Shown here: piece by piece, positions 49,128 through 60,141 of the stretch
Numbering within the stretch: position 1 is the first letter of the stretch
How the letters are laid out: every line of letters starts with the position of its first letter
NCBI RefSeq assembly: GCF_022201045.2
Contig: NC_068564.1
Coordinates: 29,913,001-29,977,000 of the forward strand
Length of the DNA stretch: 64,000 bases
Direction: 5' to 3'
Source of the DNA: Citrus sinensis
Lineage: Eukaryota > Streptophyta > Magnoliopsida > Sapindales > Rutaceae
Program-made: the position numbers and the translations under genes
Notes under the pieces: model-generated
What the model saw: only the letters and a program-made list of their open reading frames with translations
Told to the model about the DNA's origin: nothing
Databases searched by the model: none

Positions 49128-50293
49128 TCCTCATTGCTTTGTGGCATATCTCTGCTGCATGTGAAGCTACATATCCATCACTACCTGGTGAGGCTTTGTA
49201 TGTAGAGAAACGCTTAATCCTAAAATTTATTTCTCTTCTGCAATATGTAATCATAGAACAAAAATTCATGGGGTGACTCACATTATATTTGTACAAAGGA
49301 ACAGTTTAAAGGGATGAATTAAAGTTGTACATATTTCTTTCTTCTTTTCATTTTCACTTGATTGCTGTATTGTGTGACAAATTCACAAGTCACTATAATG
49401 TACATAAATATTGGAATTTGTAATTGCATGCTAACAATTGTATCATTGATTTTTGTTCAATGGTCCATCATGGCTAGGTCGCCATATGAAGCATTATATT
49501 CCTGGCAAGAGAAGTTGTTATCAATCGTTACCCCTCTAATAAAGTCCTCTTGATTTTTGGGTCCTCTATTGGCAGCTAGTTCTTGGGACAGCGTAACGCG
49601 AGGCAATTTCCAGTTGTCCTCCCCGTTTCATTAGAAGGTGGAAGAAACAAAAAAAATTCAAAAATAGTATAGTTTTACCCAGTTTCAAAAGTTTCAGTCT
49701 AGTAGGAGCATCTACAATTGATTTGCTTCCAATTTCATTTAAGCCTAAATGTCAGCCGGGGTATTAACAATTTGTGGTCTAATAAACATGGATTAATTGA
49801 TGATGCTCTGTTCTGCTATGATCAGCGACAATAGAAGGGGGGGTGGGGAAGCCCTATGTAAAGTAATGATAGTTAATTAGTCAGTTCATAACTAAAACTT
49901 TAAAGAAAAGCTTCGACTGAACACGGTTTCTTTAAAAAGGTAATCTTTATGGGGGGCCCCAATGTTCTATTTTCTGTACATGATGAAATTGAAATCTTGG
50001 GTGCTCGCTTGTGTAGTTTTGTTCATTTGGACGGTTTAGATGAGCTGAATAGCTAGGTATTTCTGTCAGTCGATATCAAGCAGTTGGCCAGCATCCCAGA
50101 TTCTTTGGGAAACCAATAGCTTTCTCCGATGCCTTAAACTTAGAGAGGAAGTCATTAATGTTCTTATGCTGAATCAGAAGAGCATTAATCCAAAAGGAAA
50201 AAGTAAAAAGATTGCTCAAATAAATAAAAGTAACAGCATGGCATTATTTATAAACGTTCATTAATAGCCGGTTATACAGGAAATTAAGGCATA
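49128..50293. other. FYVE-SYLF 3' flank and spacer before the RBR array
   Basis: Presumed 3' UTR of the upstream gene and promoter of RBR copy 1. No other gene. Some G-rich runs occur near 49840. Confidence 0.5.
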
Positions 50294-52371
50294 ATGGGTA
50301 ACAAGATTGGCACGTTATTGACCAAAAGCAAGCTCAAAAAGCACAGGAAAGAAATGGAGGTAGTGACTTCAAAGGTGACTTAGGTGTAGTTTGTTTTTTT
50401 GTCTGAAATCTGAATAGACCTGAATTAGTCTGAATTCTGAATAGGTCTGAATGTCTGAATCTGAATAATATGTTTGTTTTTTTGTCTGAATCTCGAAAAA
50501 TAAGTATTAAGTTATTTGTTTTATTCAACTTAAAAAGCTGAAAATATGTACTTTTACATTTGTATCCTTATTAAATTTGAATGCCAAATAAATAATATAT
50601 TAAATACCACAATATTTTAACATTTATAAGTAAAACTATATTCAAGTGAATACATAATTATTTTAGAATTTTAATATATAAAATACCATAAATTTCAAAT
50701 TTTATCATATATAATATAAGAAGGAAAAAACATGGATATTTTTATGTGGGGTAAATATCTATAGGTGAGTTTTATGATAGACATGAAAAATAAATTATAA
50801 AACAGGGATATTTTTGACATTAGTAAGTAATTGACTTAATTCAGATTTCTCTATTAAGTAAAAAGCCAAAAAAATTAGCTTATTTTATTAAGTCAAAATT
50901 ATCTTAAAAGTCTCATTAAGTTATAAAAACAAACACCTCTAATTAACTTAATTAATTAAGTTAAGGCACTTTAAGTCATTAAGTTAAAAAACAAACGCCA
51001 CCTTACTCTGAGGTGAATGAAGAGCTTGAAGAAGCTTACTTGACTCCAAAATCACATGAGAGTCAGCTGACAGATGAAGAAACAGTTAATCTTGGAAAAA
51101 GGCGGTCTTCAAATGCTGAAACTGATGATGGGACTCCATCTTTTGTTTGTGAAATCTGTGTCGAATCGAGGTCACTTTATGACTCATTCAATGTAAAGGG
51201 CTGTTCCCATTTTAACTGTACTTCATGTGTTGTCCGCTACATAGCTTCCAAGCTTGAAGACAACATAACAAATATTTCTTGCCCGCAATTGGGTTGTGAA
51301 GCAAGGCTAGAGTTTGAGGACTGCCGTTTGATCCTTCCTGATGATGTGTTTGCCAGATGGGGACTTGCTCTATGTGAGTCTGCACTTGTTGGTCATAAAA
51401 AGTTCTACTGTCCGTATAAAGACTGCTCAATCATGTTGATCGATGAAGAAGAAGCTATCAGACAATCAAATTGTCCTCAGTGTAGGAGACTATTCTGCGT
51501 GCAGTGTAAGGTTCCTTGGCATTCGGAGTTTGATTGTTCCCAGTTTCAGAAATTGCAGAATCGCGGTGAGGATGACATGGTGGTTTCTTTAGCAAAGAAG
51601 AAGAAGTGGAAGAGGTGCCCAAATTGCAATTACTTTGTGGAAAGATCAGCCGGCTGCTTTTATATGAAGTGCAGGTCTGCTTATAATTTTCTGTTCAGAC
51701 TAATACCTGAATTTGGTTTATAGTATTTTACTTGATGATACCATTGAGGGTCCTAGCAAGCTTGGTCGCAAGTTTATTACACATAAATTTCTGTGTTGTC
51801 ATCGTAATTTTTTTATGCTTGAAAACTTTTGACTCATATGTTTCACTATATATATAGACACACACATATCTTTTCATCCATTCAACCACCACAATTATAT
51901 TTATGTCATTTTATTCAAGGTGCTTCTCATTTTGAGAAGCACATGTGGTTTCCAAATAATCATATGTAGTATATCTTTTCTAAAATTTGTATTTGCAACA
52001 AAAAGACATTCAGCGATGAATTTGTTAAATCACACGGTTTCTAAACATCACTATGTAATGCATTTAAATTGTACAGTTTTAAAGACAAATAATTTTACGT
52101 GTGTGTGTGTCTTGAGGAATTTTTTGACTTAAAAACCCTAGACTTATGTTCTCTGCTGGCAAGTGTCAGTTACTTGTCTTTGGTTTCTGTACTCAAATTC
52201 CTGAAAAAATTTAGCTCTGCTTCTACCAAAACTAACCATATTGTGCAGTTGAATTGATTTCTTTGTTCTGCTTCCATAAATCAATGCAGGTGCGGGAATG
52301 CGTTCTGCTACGACTGTGGAGCTCGCTTAATTACTACTACTCGGTGCCCCGGTTGTAATCATCAGAATTAA
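50294..52371 (+). CDS. RBR-type E3 ubiquitin ligase, copy 1, coding exon split by a MITE
   Basis: RING1-IBR-RING2 ligase of the compact plant type. Coding parts: 50294-50382, then a 620-bp MITE with its TTA duplication (50383-51005), 51006-51674 and 52290-52371. Without the MITE these sum to 840 nt, 279 aa, starting MGNKIGTLLTKSKLKK. As it stands, the piece after the MITE has no ATG: it opens at GTG 51013, with an in-frame stop upstream inside the element. Unspliced translation from 50294 stops at TAG 50381-50383. RING1 (CEIC...GCSHFNC), IBR (YCPYKDC...CPQC...FCVQC) and RING2 (CPNCNYFVERSAGCFYMKC) keep their zinc ligands and the catalytic Cys in SAGC. Splicing 50374 to 51013 would also be in frame (274 aa). 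A copia element lies in the 3' UTR. Confidence 0.8.
50383..51002. mobile_element. 620-bp PIF/Harbinger-like MITE inside RBR copy 1
   Basis: The left tip GGTGTAGTTTGTTTTTTT matches the complement of the right tip (GGTGGCGTTTGTTTTTTAA) at 16 of the 18 compared bases. A TTA triplet flanks both sides (50380-50382, 51003-51005). The interior is AT-rich with repeated TCTGAAT units on the left and TTAAGT units on the right, and has no coding content. The TTA duplication suits PIF/Harbinger; no 8-bp hAT-type duplication is present. Confidence 0.88.
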
Positions 52372-52453
52372 CATGAACCAAAGAACCGTTTATATTTTGA
52401 AGACATCATTGCATGATGGGTTCTCTTTTTCGTTTCTTGAAACGGATAGTTAG

Positions 52454-52782
52454 TTTTAGAATTAATAGGTTGTTTGGCAAGTGAGAAAGTGAAAGAAAAT
52501 TAACAAAGAAACTTTAACTGAATTGATTTATTATTGATTAAAAACTCAAGCTTAACACTGAAAACGTGTTAGCAAGTATTTATAGTTACATTAAGCTGAA
52601 AACTAAAAACAGAGCTAATCGTTTGCTGTATTAACAAACTAATCCAACTTCCAATCATAACAAGCCAGCTGGATAATCTGTTACAGCTTTAGCAACTACC
52701 CAATCTAGCTCAGCAGCTTCATCTGCAGCTTATACACGTCACCAGCTAAGCTAGTACAGCAGCTTCAGCTATACTCTTAACA
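52454..52782 (-). repeat. 3' LTR of the copia element
   Basis: 329 bp. On the minus strand it starts TGTTAAGAG and ends AATTCTAAAA, so the 3' tip is not the usual CA. It differs from the other LTR at two positions, near 52680 and 52715. Confidence 0.95.
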
Positions 52783-52795
52783 TCCCCCCTCAAGC

Positions 52796-55700
52796 TCAGC
52801 CTAGTGATGTGAGGGTGAGCTTGTCTCTGAGATAATGAAAAGGATGATAGGCTAAAGCTTTAGTAAGGATATCAGCTGAGTTATGAGAACTAGGAACATA
52901 GCTGATCTGAAAGTTTTGATTAGCAACCTTCTCTCGCAAGAAATGAACATCCAGCTCAATGTGTTTAGTTCGAGAGTGGAATTTCGGATTGCTTGCTAAG
53001 GCAGCTGCACTTTGGTTATCACACCAAATGACAGGAGTAGAGACTAGAGAAATGCCAATTTCAGTCAACAAGGACTTGAGCCACAAAACTTCAGATGCAG
53101 CCATTGCTAGAGCTCGATATTCAGATTCAGTGCTGGACCTGGACACTACTCCTTGTTTCTTAGAACACCAAGAAATCATATTGGGGCCAAAGTAAACACA
53201 GTACCCAGCAATTGATTTTCTGTCATCCCTATCAGCTGCCCAGTCTGCATCACTGAAACAGTCGATGTGCAAGGGACCTTGATGAGAATACTGTAACCCC
53301 ATATGCATTGTACCCTTTAGATATCTAAGAATCCTTTTGCATGCTTGCCAGTGATTAATGGTTGGAGCAACTAGAAATTGGCTGAGTTTATTCACTGAAA
53401 ATGCTATCTCGGGTCTGGTCAGGGTAGCATACTGGAGAGCTCCAATTGTGCTTCTATACAAAGTGGCATCAGCAAAAAGCTCACTATCAGTTTTAGTAAG
53501 TGGAACATTTGCAGCCATTGGAGTGGAACAGGGAGTACAATCTTGCATCTTAACCTTGGTAAGTAAATCAGCAATATACTTTGACTGAGAGAGATGCAGG
53601 CCTGTATCAGTTTTGGTGACCTGAATGCCCAGAAAAAAATGCAGTTCTCCAAGGTCTTTTAAAGCAAATGTAGTCTGTAGATTGATAATGACTTGCTGAA
53701 TTTGTGCAGAGTTTGATCCTGTTACAATAATATCATCCACATAGACTAATACCAACAAGAGATGACCTTGAATCTTTTGGAAAAAGAGAGAATTGTCAGA
53801 CTTGGAATTCTGGAAGCCCCATTGTTGAGTTAATACTGTTTTTAATCTATCAAACCAAGCTCTGGGAGCTTGTTTGAGGCCATATAATGTCTTTTGAAGT
53901 TTACAGATGTGTGTAGGTTTGGATGGATCCACAAAACCTTCAGGTTGTTGCATATATACTTCTTCAGTAAGATATCCATTAAGAAAGGCATTATTAATGT
54001 CAACTTATCTCAGTGACCAGTGATTAAGAACAGCCAAGCTCAGAACAAGTTTAACTGTAGAAGCCTTCACCACTGGACTGAAGGTCTCATTGTAATCAAT
54101 GCCTTGAGTTTGGTGGAAACCCTTTGCTACAAGTCTGGCTTTGAACCTTGAGATACTGCCATCGGCATTGTGTTTAATCCTAAACACCCACTTGTTACCT
54201 ACAACTTTGACTGGATATGTAGGCTGAACAAGTGTCCAGGTTTGATTATTAACTAAGGCATGATATTCTTCTTTCATTGCCTGTAGCCATTTTGGATCTT
54301 TGAGGGCAGCAGAGACTGTGAGTGGTTCTGTGGATTTAGGATCACACTGAACTAGATAGGCCTTTTTTGGTTTGAATATTCCCATTTTGGATCGAGTAAG
54401 CATGGGATGCCCATCAGTGGATTGAGAAGGTGGAGATAGATGATGAATAGGTTGAGAAGGTGAATGATGATATATAGGACTGGGAATATGAGACAGGGGC
54501 TGATTTTCAGAGCTGAATAAATGTGAGTTGGAGGCTGAATCAGTTGCTGAAGGTGTAGATTGAGAGGGTGATCTATCAAGTTGTGCAGCAGTCTGTGATA
54601 AGGTAAAAGAAACAAAAGGGTTTGAAGAACCAGATTCTTGCAAAGAATTGTAATATGATTTTGCAGAGAAATTTTCAGCTGACTTGAAGGGAAAAGATGA
54701 CTCATCAAAAATAACATGATTACTGATATACACCCTGCCAGAAGGATGAAGACACTGATATCCTTTGTGAAGGGAGCTATAGCCAAGAAAGACACATTTT
54801 CCACTTCTAAACTGGAGTTTATGATGATTGTAAGGTCTGAGATAAGGGTAGCAAGAGCAACCAAAGACTTTCATGAATGTATAATCTGGTGATTTATGAA
54901 AAAGTTTCTCAAAAGGTGATTGATTGTTGAGAACAGGTGTAGGAAGTCTATTAATAAGGTATGTGGCTGTATGGAATGCATTCCACCAGAATTTGAGTGG
55001 CATGTGAGCTTGAGCAAGAAGTGTAAGGCCTGTTTCAACAATATGCCTATGTTTCCTCTCTATTCTCCCATTTTGATGATGGATATAAGGGCAGGGATGT
55101 CTAAATTGGATACCCTGATCAGAAAGATATGACACAAAAGGCCTGAATTCTCCACCCCAATCAGTTTGCAAACATTTAATTTTCAAGTTCAGGCAATTTT
55201 CAATCATGTTTTTGAATTCAATAAAGGCTGACAAGGTTTTGGATTTTGCAGTGAGAGGAAAGATCCAAGTGTATCGAGTGTAGTCATCTAAGATGGACAG
55301 ATAGTAGGTGTAACCTTGTGAAGAGGTAATGGGAGCTGGTCCCCAAAGGTCAGCATGTAGTAATTCAAGGGGCTGAGTGGTTGAAGTTTCAATGGAGGGA
55401 AAATGCTGCATATGACACTTGCCTAGTTGACAGGCATCACAGAACTGTGTTTTGATATCTTTGGGAAGAATAAAATTTGAGTTCAGGCATTTCATGATCT
55501 GTTTTAAGGCATGAGTAGTTGGATGACCCATTCTTTTGTGCAGTAAACTATAATCAACATGCTTGTTATATGAAGCAAAGTGAGCCATATGGACATTCTT
55601 ATTGATTTGAGAATTATTTACAAGCATATAAGAGTGAAACTTAGTATCAAAGGAACTAATTGAGTAAACATAGACATTGGAGCTGCTGGAAATGTATTAA

Positions 55701-57378
55701 AAACAGACTCAGAAGTGGTTGACACTGGGAACACTGAACTGGAGTTATCACAGACTACATTTAGGCTTGAAACTTGATAAAGACCTCCTCTAGCAATCCC
55801 CTTGAGCAATGTGATTCTTGAATTCTTGTCCTTAACAAAACAAACATGGTTGTAAAACTCAATAAAAACACTGTTATCAGCAAGCAATTTGGAAACACTA
55901 ATAAGGTTTTTAGTAATTTTAGGGACATGCAGAACATGATTTAGGTATATAGGTATTGTAGTCAAGGTTTTAACAGCAACAAAACCAACATTATGAATAG
56001 GCAGCCCCATACCATTTCCTACATGTAGTTTTTCAAGGCCATGGTAAATTGAGCACTTAGAAAGTATACCTGCATCTTGAGCAATGTGATTTGTTGCTCC
56101 AGAGTCAAGGTACCAGGCTGGATAAGCTACATTGCTGAAGTTTGTCAATTGTGCAGAGGGAGAGACATTATGAGGAATGCCATAATTTCCAGCATACATG
56201 TTTGCTGTTGGAACACCAGTATAATCACCATTTGCACTTGGAAAGTCAAAGGCACCTTGAGGATTCATGAATCCTGGATTCTGATAGGCAACATAGCCAA
56301 AGAAAGGTCCAGTCGGTCCAGCTTGCCTGGGAAAGTTGGGTCTGAATCCAGATCCAAAAGCAGAATTGTTGTATCTAGAACCTCTACCAAAATAATTCTG
56401 ATTATTTCCAGGGAAACCTCTATAATTTTGACCTCCACCTCTTGGCCTGAAACCACCAAAGCTTTTGTTTCTAGGAATAAACCCTTGATTGAATCTATGT
56501 TTGCACTTATAAGCTCCATGGCCTGGAATGTAACAGATTTGACACACAACATCTCTTCCAGGACCAGTATTCATGTTCTGGTTGTTATCATAAACACCAA
56601 AATTTCCAGCACCTACATTTTTCTGATTATATCCAGATCTATTATAACCTTGGCTTTTCTGAGCAAAATTTGCTGTCATATCATGCTGAGGTTCATTATG
56701 TGATTTTCCTTTGCTCATTTCCAACCTAGTTTCATGACTAAGTAACATAGAGTACACCTCTTCAGCAGTAAGTGTCTCTTTTTCCAGTCTAGTAAGTATA
56801 TTTGTGACTAAGGATTCATAGTTTTCATCCAATCCAGTAAGCAAGTGCATAATCAGTTCATTCGAAGTAATTGGATTACCTCTAATGGCCAAGCTATCAA
56901 CAATTTTCTTCATCTTGTTGAAGTAATCACTGATGGAGAGTGATCCTTTCTTTGTTGATTAAATCTGCATCTTTAAAGGCAGATATCTTGCTTTGGATTG
57001 TGACATGAAGATTCCAGCAAGCATCTCCCAAAGTTCAAGTGATGTTTCACAATTGATCACCATGATCAATACATTGTCCACCATTGACGAAAGCAGCCAG
57101 CTCTGCAGAAGTTTGTCAGTTTTCATCCATAAGATATACTCTGTATTTTCCTGCTTCTGTGATGTTCCAGCTCCAGATCTTTGAAGTTCTTGAATAGAAT
57201 CAGTGAGATAACGTTCTGGACACACACTCTCACCATTGATAAAGCTCTCAAGTCCATTGGCGATGATCGATGTTCTAACATGAGCTTTCCACACCAAGTA
57301 GTTTGATCTATCGAGTTTTGCAGGTTGAACAAAGTTGAATGAAAGTGATGAGGAAACTATATGATTAGATCCTGACAT
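52796..57378 (-). pseudogene. copia gag-pol, broken by two stops and a frameshift
   Basis: One gag-pol reading frame, now in pieces. In order: gag with a CCHC knuckle (CQICYIPGHGAYKC), protease (LDSGATNH), integrase (HKRMGH...FCDACQLG zinc part; DLWGP, QTDWGGEF and an IERKHR glutamate), reverse transcriptase with YVDD, and RNase H (SDADWAAD, STESEYRAL), ending at the TGA 52796-52798. Breaks: TAA at 56959-56961 within gag, a one-base-type frame change at about 55640-55700 between protease and integrase, and TAA at 54005-54007 in the RT, just before a VDINNAFLNG-like segment. The likely gag start is the ATG at 57376-57378. An earlier ATG overlaps the LTR edge and primer site. The element could not make a complete polyprotein itself. 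Confidence 0.93.
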
Positions 57379-57398
57379 AGGTGTTAGCTCTGATACCA

Positions 57399-57727
57399 TT
57401 TTAGAATTAATAGGTTGTTTGGCAAGTGAGAAAGTGAAAGAAAATTAACAAAGAAACTTTAACTGAATTGATTTATTATTGATTAAAAACTCAAGCTTAA
57501 CACTGAAAACGTGTTAGCAAGTATTTATAGTTACATTAAGCTGAAAACTAAAAACAGAGCTAATCGTTTGCTGTATTAACAAACTAATCCAACTTCCAAT
57601 CATAACAAGCCAGCTGGATAATCTATTACAGCTTTAGCAACTACCCAATCCAGCTCAGCAGCTTCATCTGCAGCTTATACACGTCACCAGCTAAGCTAGT
57701 ACAGCAGCTTCAGCTATACTCTTAACA
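57399..57727 (-). repeat. 5' LTR of the copia element
   Basis: 329 bp, directly followed on the minus strand by the initiator-tRNA primer-binding site. Two substitutions distinguish it from the 3' LTR (0.6%). Confidence 0.95.
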
Positions 57728-57732
57728 GTTAG

Positions 57733-58431
57733 TAGTGAACTTACCTGAAATGATTGGTTATATAGAAATTAACGAAAAACTAGAATTTCATATGGCGTTG
57801 TTGGTGGAGAGATTGCTGTTTTGAGATGGCATTGAGTAAAAGTGAATAGAGTTTTTACTCATTATCTGTGTCGATAACTTTGAATTTTTAGTTTTTTGTA
57901 TATAAATACTTGCAGCAAATGCAATTTCAAGACTGTACAGGGATTAGAATTCTCTCATTATTTCATTTGTCAACAGATAATTAGAATTTTAATTCCACTA
58001 AAACATGTCAATTTAATTTATTTAACATTGAGAAAATTATTTCGTTTTCCTGAATCTTTTTTCTTAATAATCTTTCTCTAAAAAATAAATAAAATTTTCA
58101 ATCTTATCAGATAGATCAAGTGATGTGACATTATTAATCATCCTACGAATGAACAAATTTCAGTTCAATACTCTGGACATAGATTAAATAGGGATACTTT
58201 CCAGTGGAGTGTTTATTAGTATTATTACTCATAAATTAGTAAAGGTAGAAACTTACTGGATAGAAGGTCATTCTCATGTATCAGGATACGTGGTGAAAAA
58301 TTACAAAATAAAGAATTTTCCATTCTGAATTCAATCGTACTGGAAACGCAAAACTGAAAAATAGGGTTGAAGGCTTTTAAAGTTGAAGAAGGCGCAAAAC
58401 ACAATCTCCGTAAAATTAACGAAAAAAAAAG
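57733..58431. other. spacer between copia element and RBR copy 2
   Basis: AT-rich. The last roughly 130 bp (GAATTTTCCATTCTGAATTC onward) resemble the leader of RBR copy 3 near 63450-63545, so this is the ancestral 5' UTR and promoter of copy 2. Confidence 0.55.
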
Positions 58432-60141
58432 ATGCACAAAATTAAGACACCCCAAATGAAGCCCACTCCACCGCATGGCACAACAAAGAACACTGCAATT
58501 TCCATTGAGCAGTGCAATGAACAAAGAGGCCTACAATCGGCTCAAAACCTCATTAATCTGGAAGACTACTACGATGACGACGACGACTTGCATGTACTCA
58601 ATTTTCTGCCTAACGACACTCATTTTGGGAAAAGAAAGAGACCATTTTCGGTTCATCCAATGACTGATAATGGGCAGTCTTCAAATTCCAAAAATAACGA
58701 TCCTTCTTCTTTTGTTTGAGAGATTTGCATGGAGCCCAAGTCAACAAATGAGCTGTTTAGCATCGAGTTTTGTTCTTATTCTTACTGCACTGATTGTATT
58801 GTCAAGTACGTGGACTCAAAGCTGCGAGAAAGCATTACATCAATCCGCTGCCCCGTAACAGAGTGCAAGGGCGGCGTGTTAGAGCCAGAGTTCTGACGCA
58901 AGATAGTCCCAAAAGAAGTGTCTGATCGATGGGGCAATGCTTTGTGTGAGGGTGTAATTAATGGGGCTGAAAAGTTTTATTGCCCTTTCAAAGATTGCTC
59001 TGCGCTGTTGATTAATGATGGACTAAAGAATATGAAGGAATCAAAGCGTCCTTATTGTAAACGAATGTTTTGTGCTCAGTGTAAGGTTCCTTGGCATGCA
59101 GGGATGAGGTGTGAAAAGTTTCGGAAGTTGAATAAGAACGAGAAAAATAGTGAAGACATGGAGTTGATAAAGTTAGCGGAGGAAAAGAAGTGGAAGCGGT
59201 GCCCTCATTGCAATTACTCTGTGTAAAGATCAGCTGGTTGCTTATATAGGATGAGCAGGTCCTCTTTATTTTCTTCGGCGATTTTCTTTTTCTTTTTCTT
59301 TTTTTTAATATGACATTACAGATGCAAATGATTTTAGGTTTTGTTGTTAGTTTAAAAACGATAATGATGGGGACATATAAGATAAAAATTTTGGTATATA
59401 TGTAACCCTTCAATAGACGATAATGATAATGGAAAAAAAAAAACTTGCAAAAATGTATAATCTTAGGTTCATTTGATTCGCTGCCACTAGTCAAGTATTG
59501 CCATTGCCATTTATTAATTTGGAGTAACATTTAACAGTTTTGCTATCATATATCGGCCATGCTTGGTATATTGACATGTCATAGATTATAAGTTGGAGCG
59601 GTGTGAAAAAAAAAAAAATTATGAAATAAAAGTTAATTGTGCATATTAAAATATAATTTTAGCAAAAATGATAAAGACATTATTATTTTTTTATTTTAAA
59701 AGTAATAGATCAAATCAATTTAACTTTTAAATCATAACAATTAATATTTACCAAATAACTTAGTGTTGTATCTTTTAAATTATAATTTTCCAACTTCAAA
59801 TACCAAACAAGATTTAAGAATGTTCATTACTTAGTTGTGAAAATTTGCAAGAACTTTTATTTCTTTGAGACCCTCATGTGATTAATTCCAAATTATACCA
59901 TACAAATATAGTTTAATACTCAGTCTCTCACCACTTTTTTTTTTTTAAAAAAAAAAATTCCCTTTCTATCACCGACGTTGATCTTAGGTGTGGAACTGCA
60001 TTTTGCTACGAGTGCAAACAATCATTTGATCATCGCGAGTATAATTGTGCTTGCGATTCAAATTTCACCCTTAGAGGTATCCTTCACAATTTTACTTGCT
60101 TCTGCAGGCACTTGGAGAAGGCGATAGAATGTTCAAAGTAA
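58432..60141 (+). pseudogene. RBR E3 ligase, copy 2, decayed
   Basis: Same two-exon plan as copy 1: 58432-59258, then 59988-60141. In-frame stops are TGA at 58717-58719 (in place of the first RING1 Cys), TGA at 58894-58896 (where copy 1 has the Cys of FEDC) and TAA at 59224-59226 (in place of Glu in the RING2 segment). Further ligand losses are a RING1 His to Tyr (CSYSYC), an IBR Cys to Arg (SKRPYC) and a RING2 Cys to Ser (LYRMSR). The N-terminal acidic segment (NLEDYYDDDDDLHVLNFLP) closely matches copy 3. The second exon encodes RCGTAFCYECK and a longer tail than copy 1. It cannot encode a working ligase. Confidence 0.92.
59555..59812. mobile_element. AT-rich MITE, copy B, in the intron of RBR copy 2
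   Basis: Begins GGCCATGCTTGGTATA and ends near AATACCAAACAAG, so the tips are partly inverted (TTGGTAT). It aligns along its length with the element at 36894-37152. No exact target duplication was found. Confidence 0.55.

Larger units (their letters stand above)
52454..57727 (-). mobile_element. full-length Ty1-copia LTR retrotransposon
   Basis: 5274 bp on the minus strand, flanked by a 5-bp duplication GTTAG (52449-52453, 57728-57732). It has two 329-bp LTRs that differ at only two positions. Just inside the 5' LTR is a primer-binding site complementary to initiator tRNA-Met (TGGTATCAGAGC, 57387-57398 on the complement). Just before the 3' LTR is a purine tract TTGAGGGGGGA (52783-52793). 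Protease-integrase-RT-RNase H order defines the copia superfamily. It lies 78 bp past the stop of RBR copy 1, so in its 3' UTR, in antisense orientation. Confidence 0.97.
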
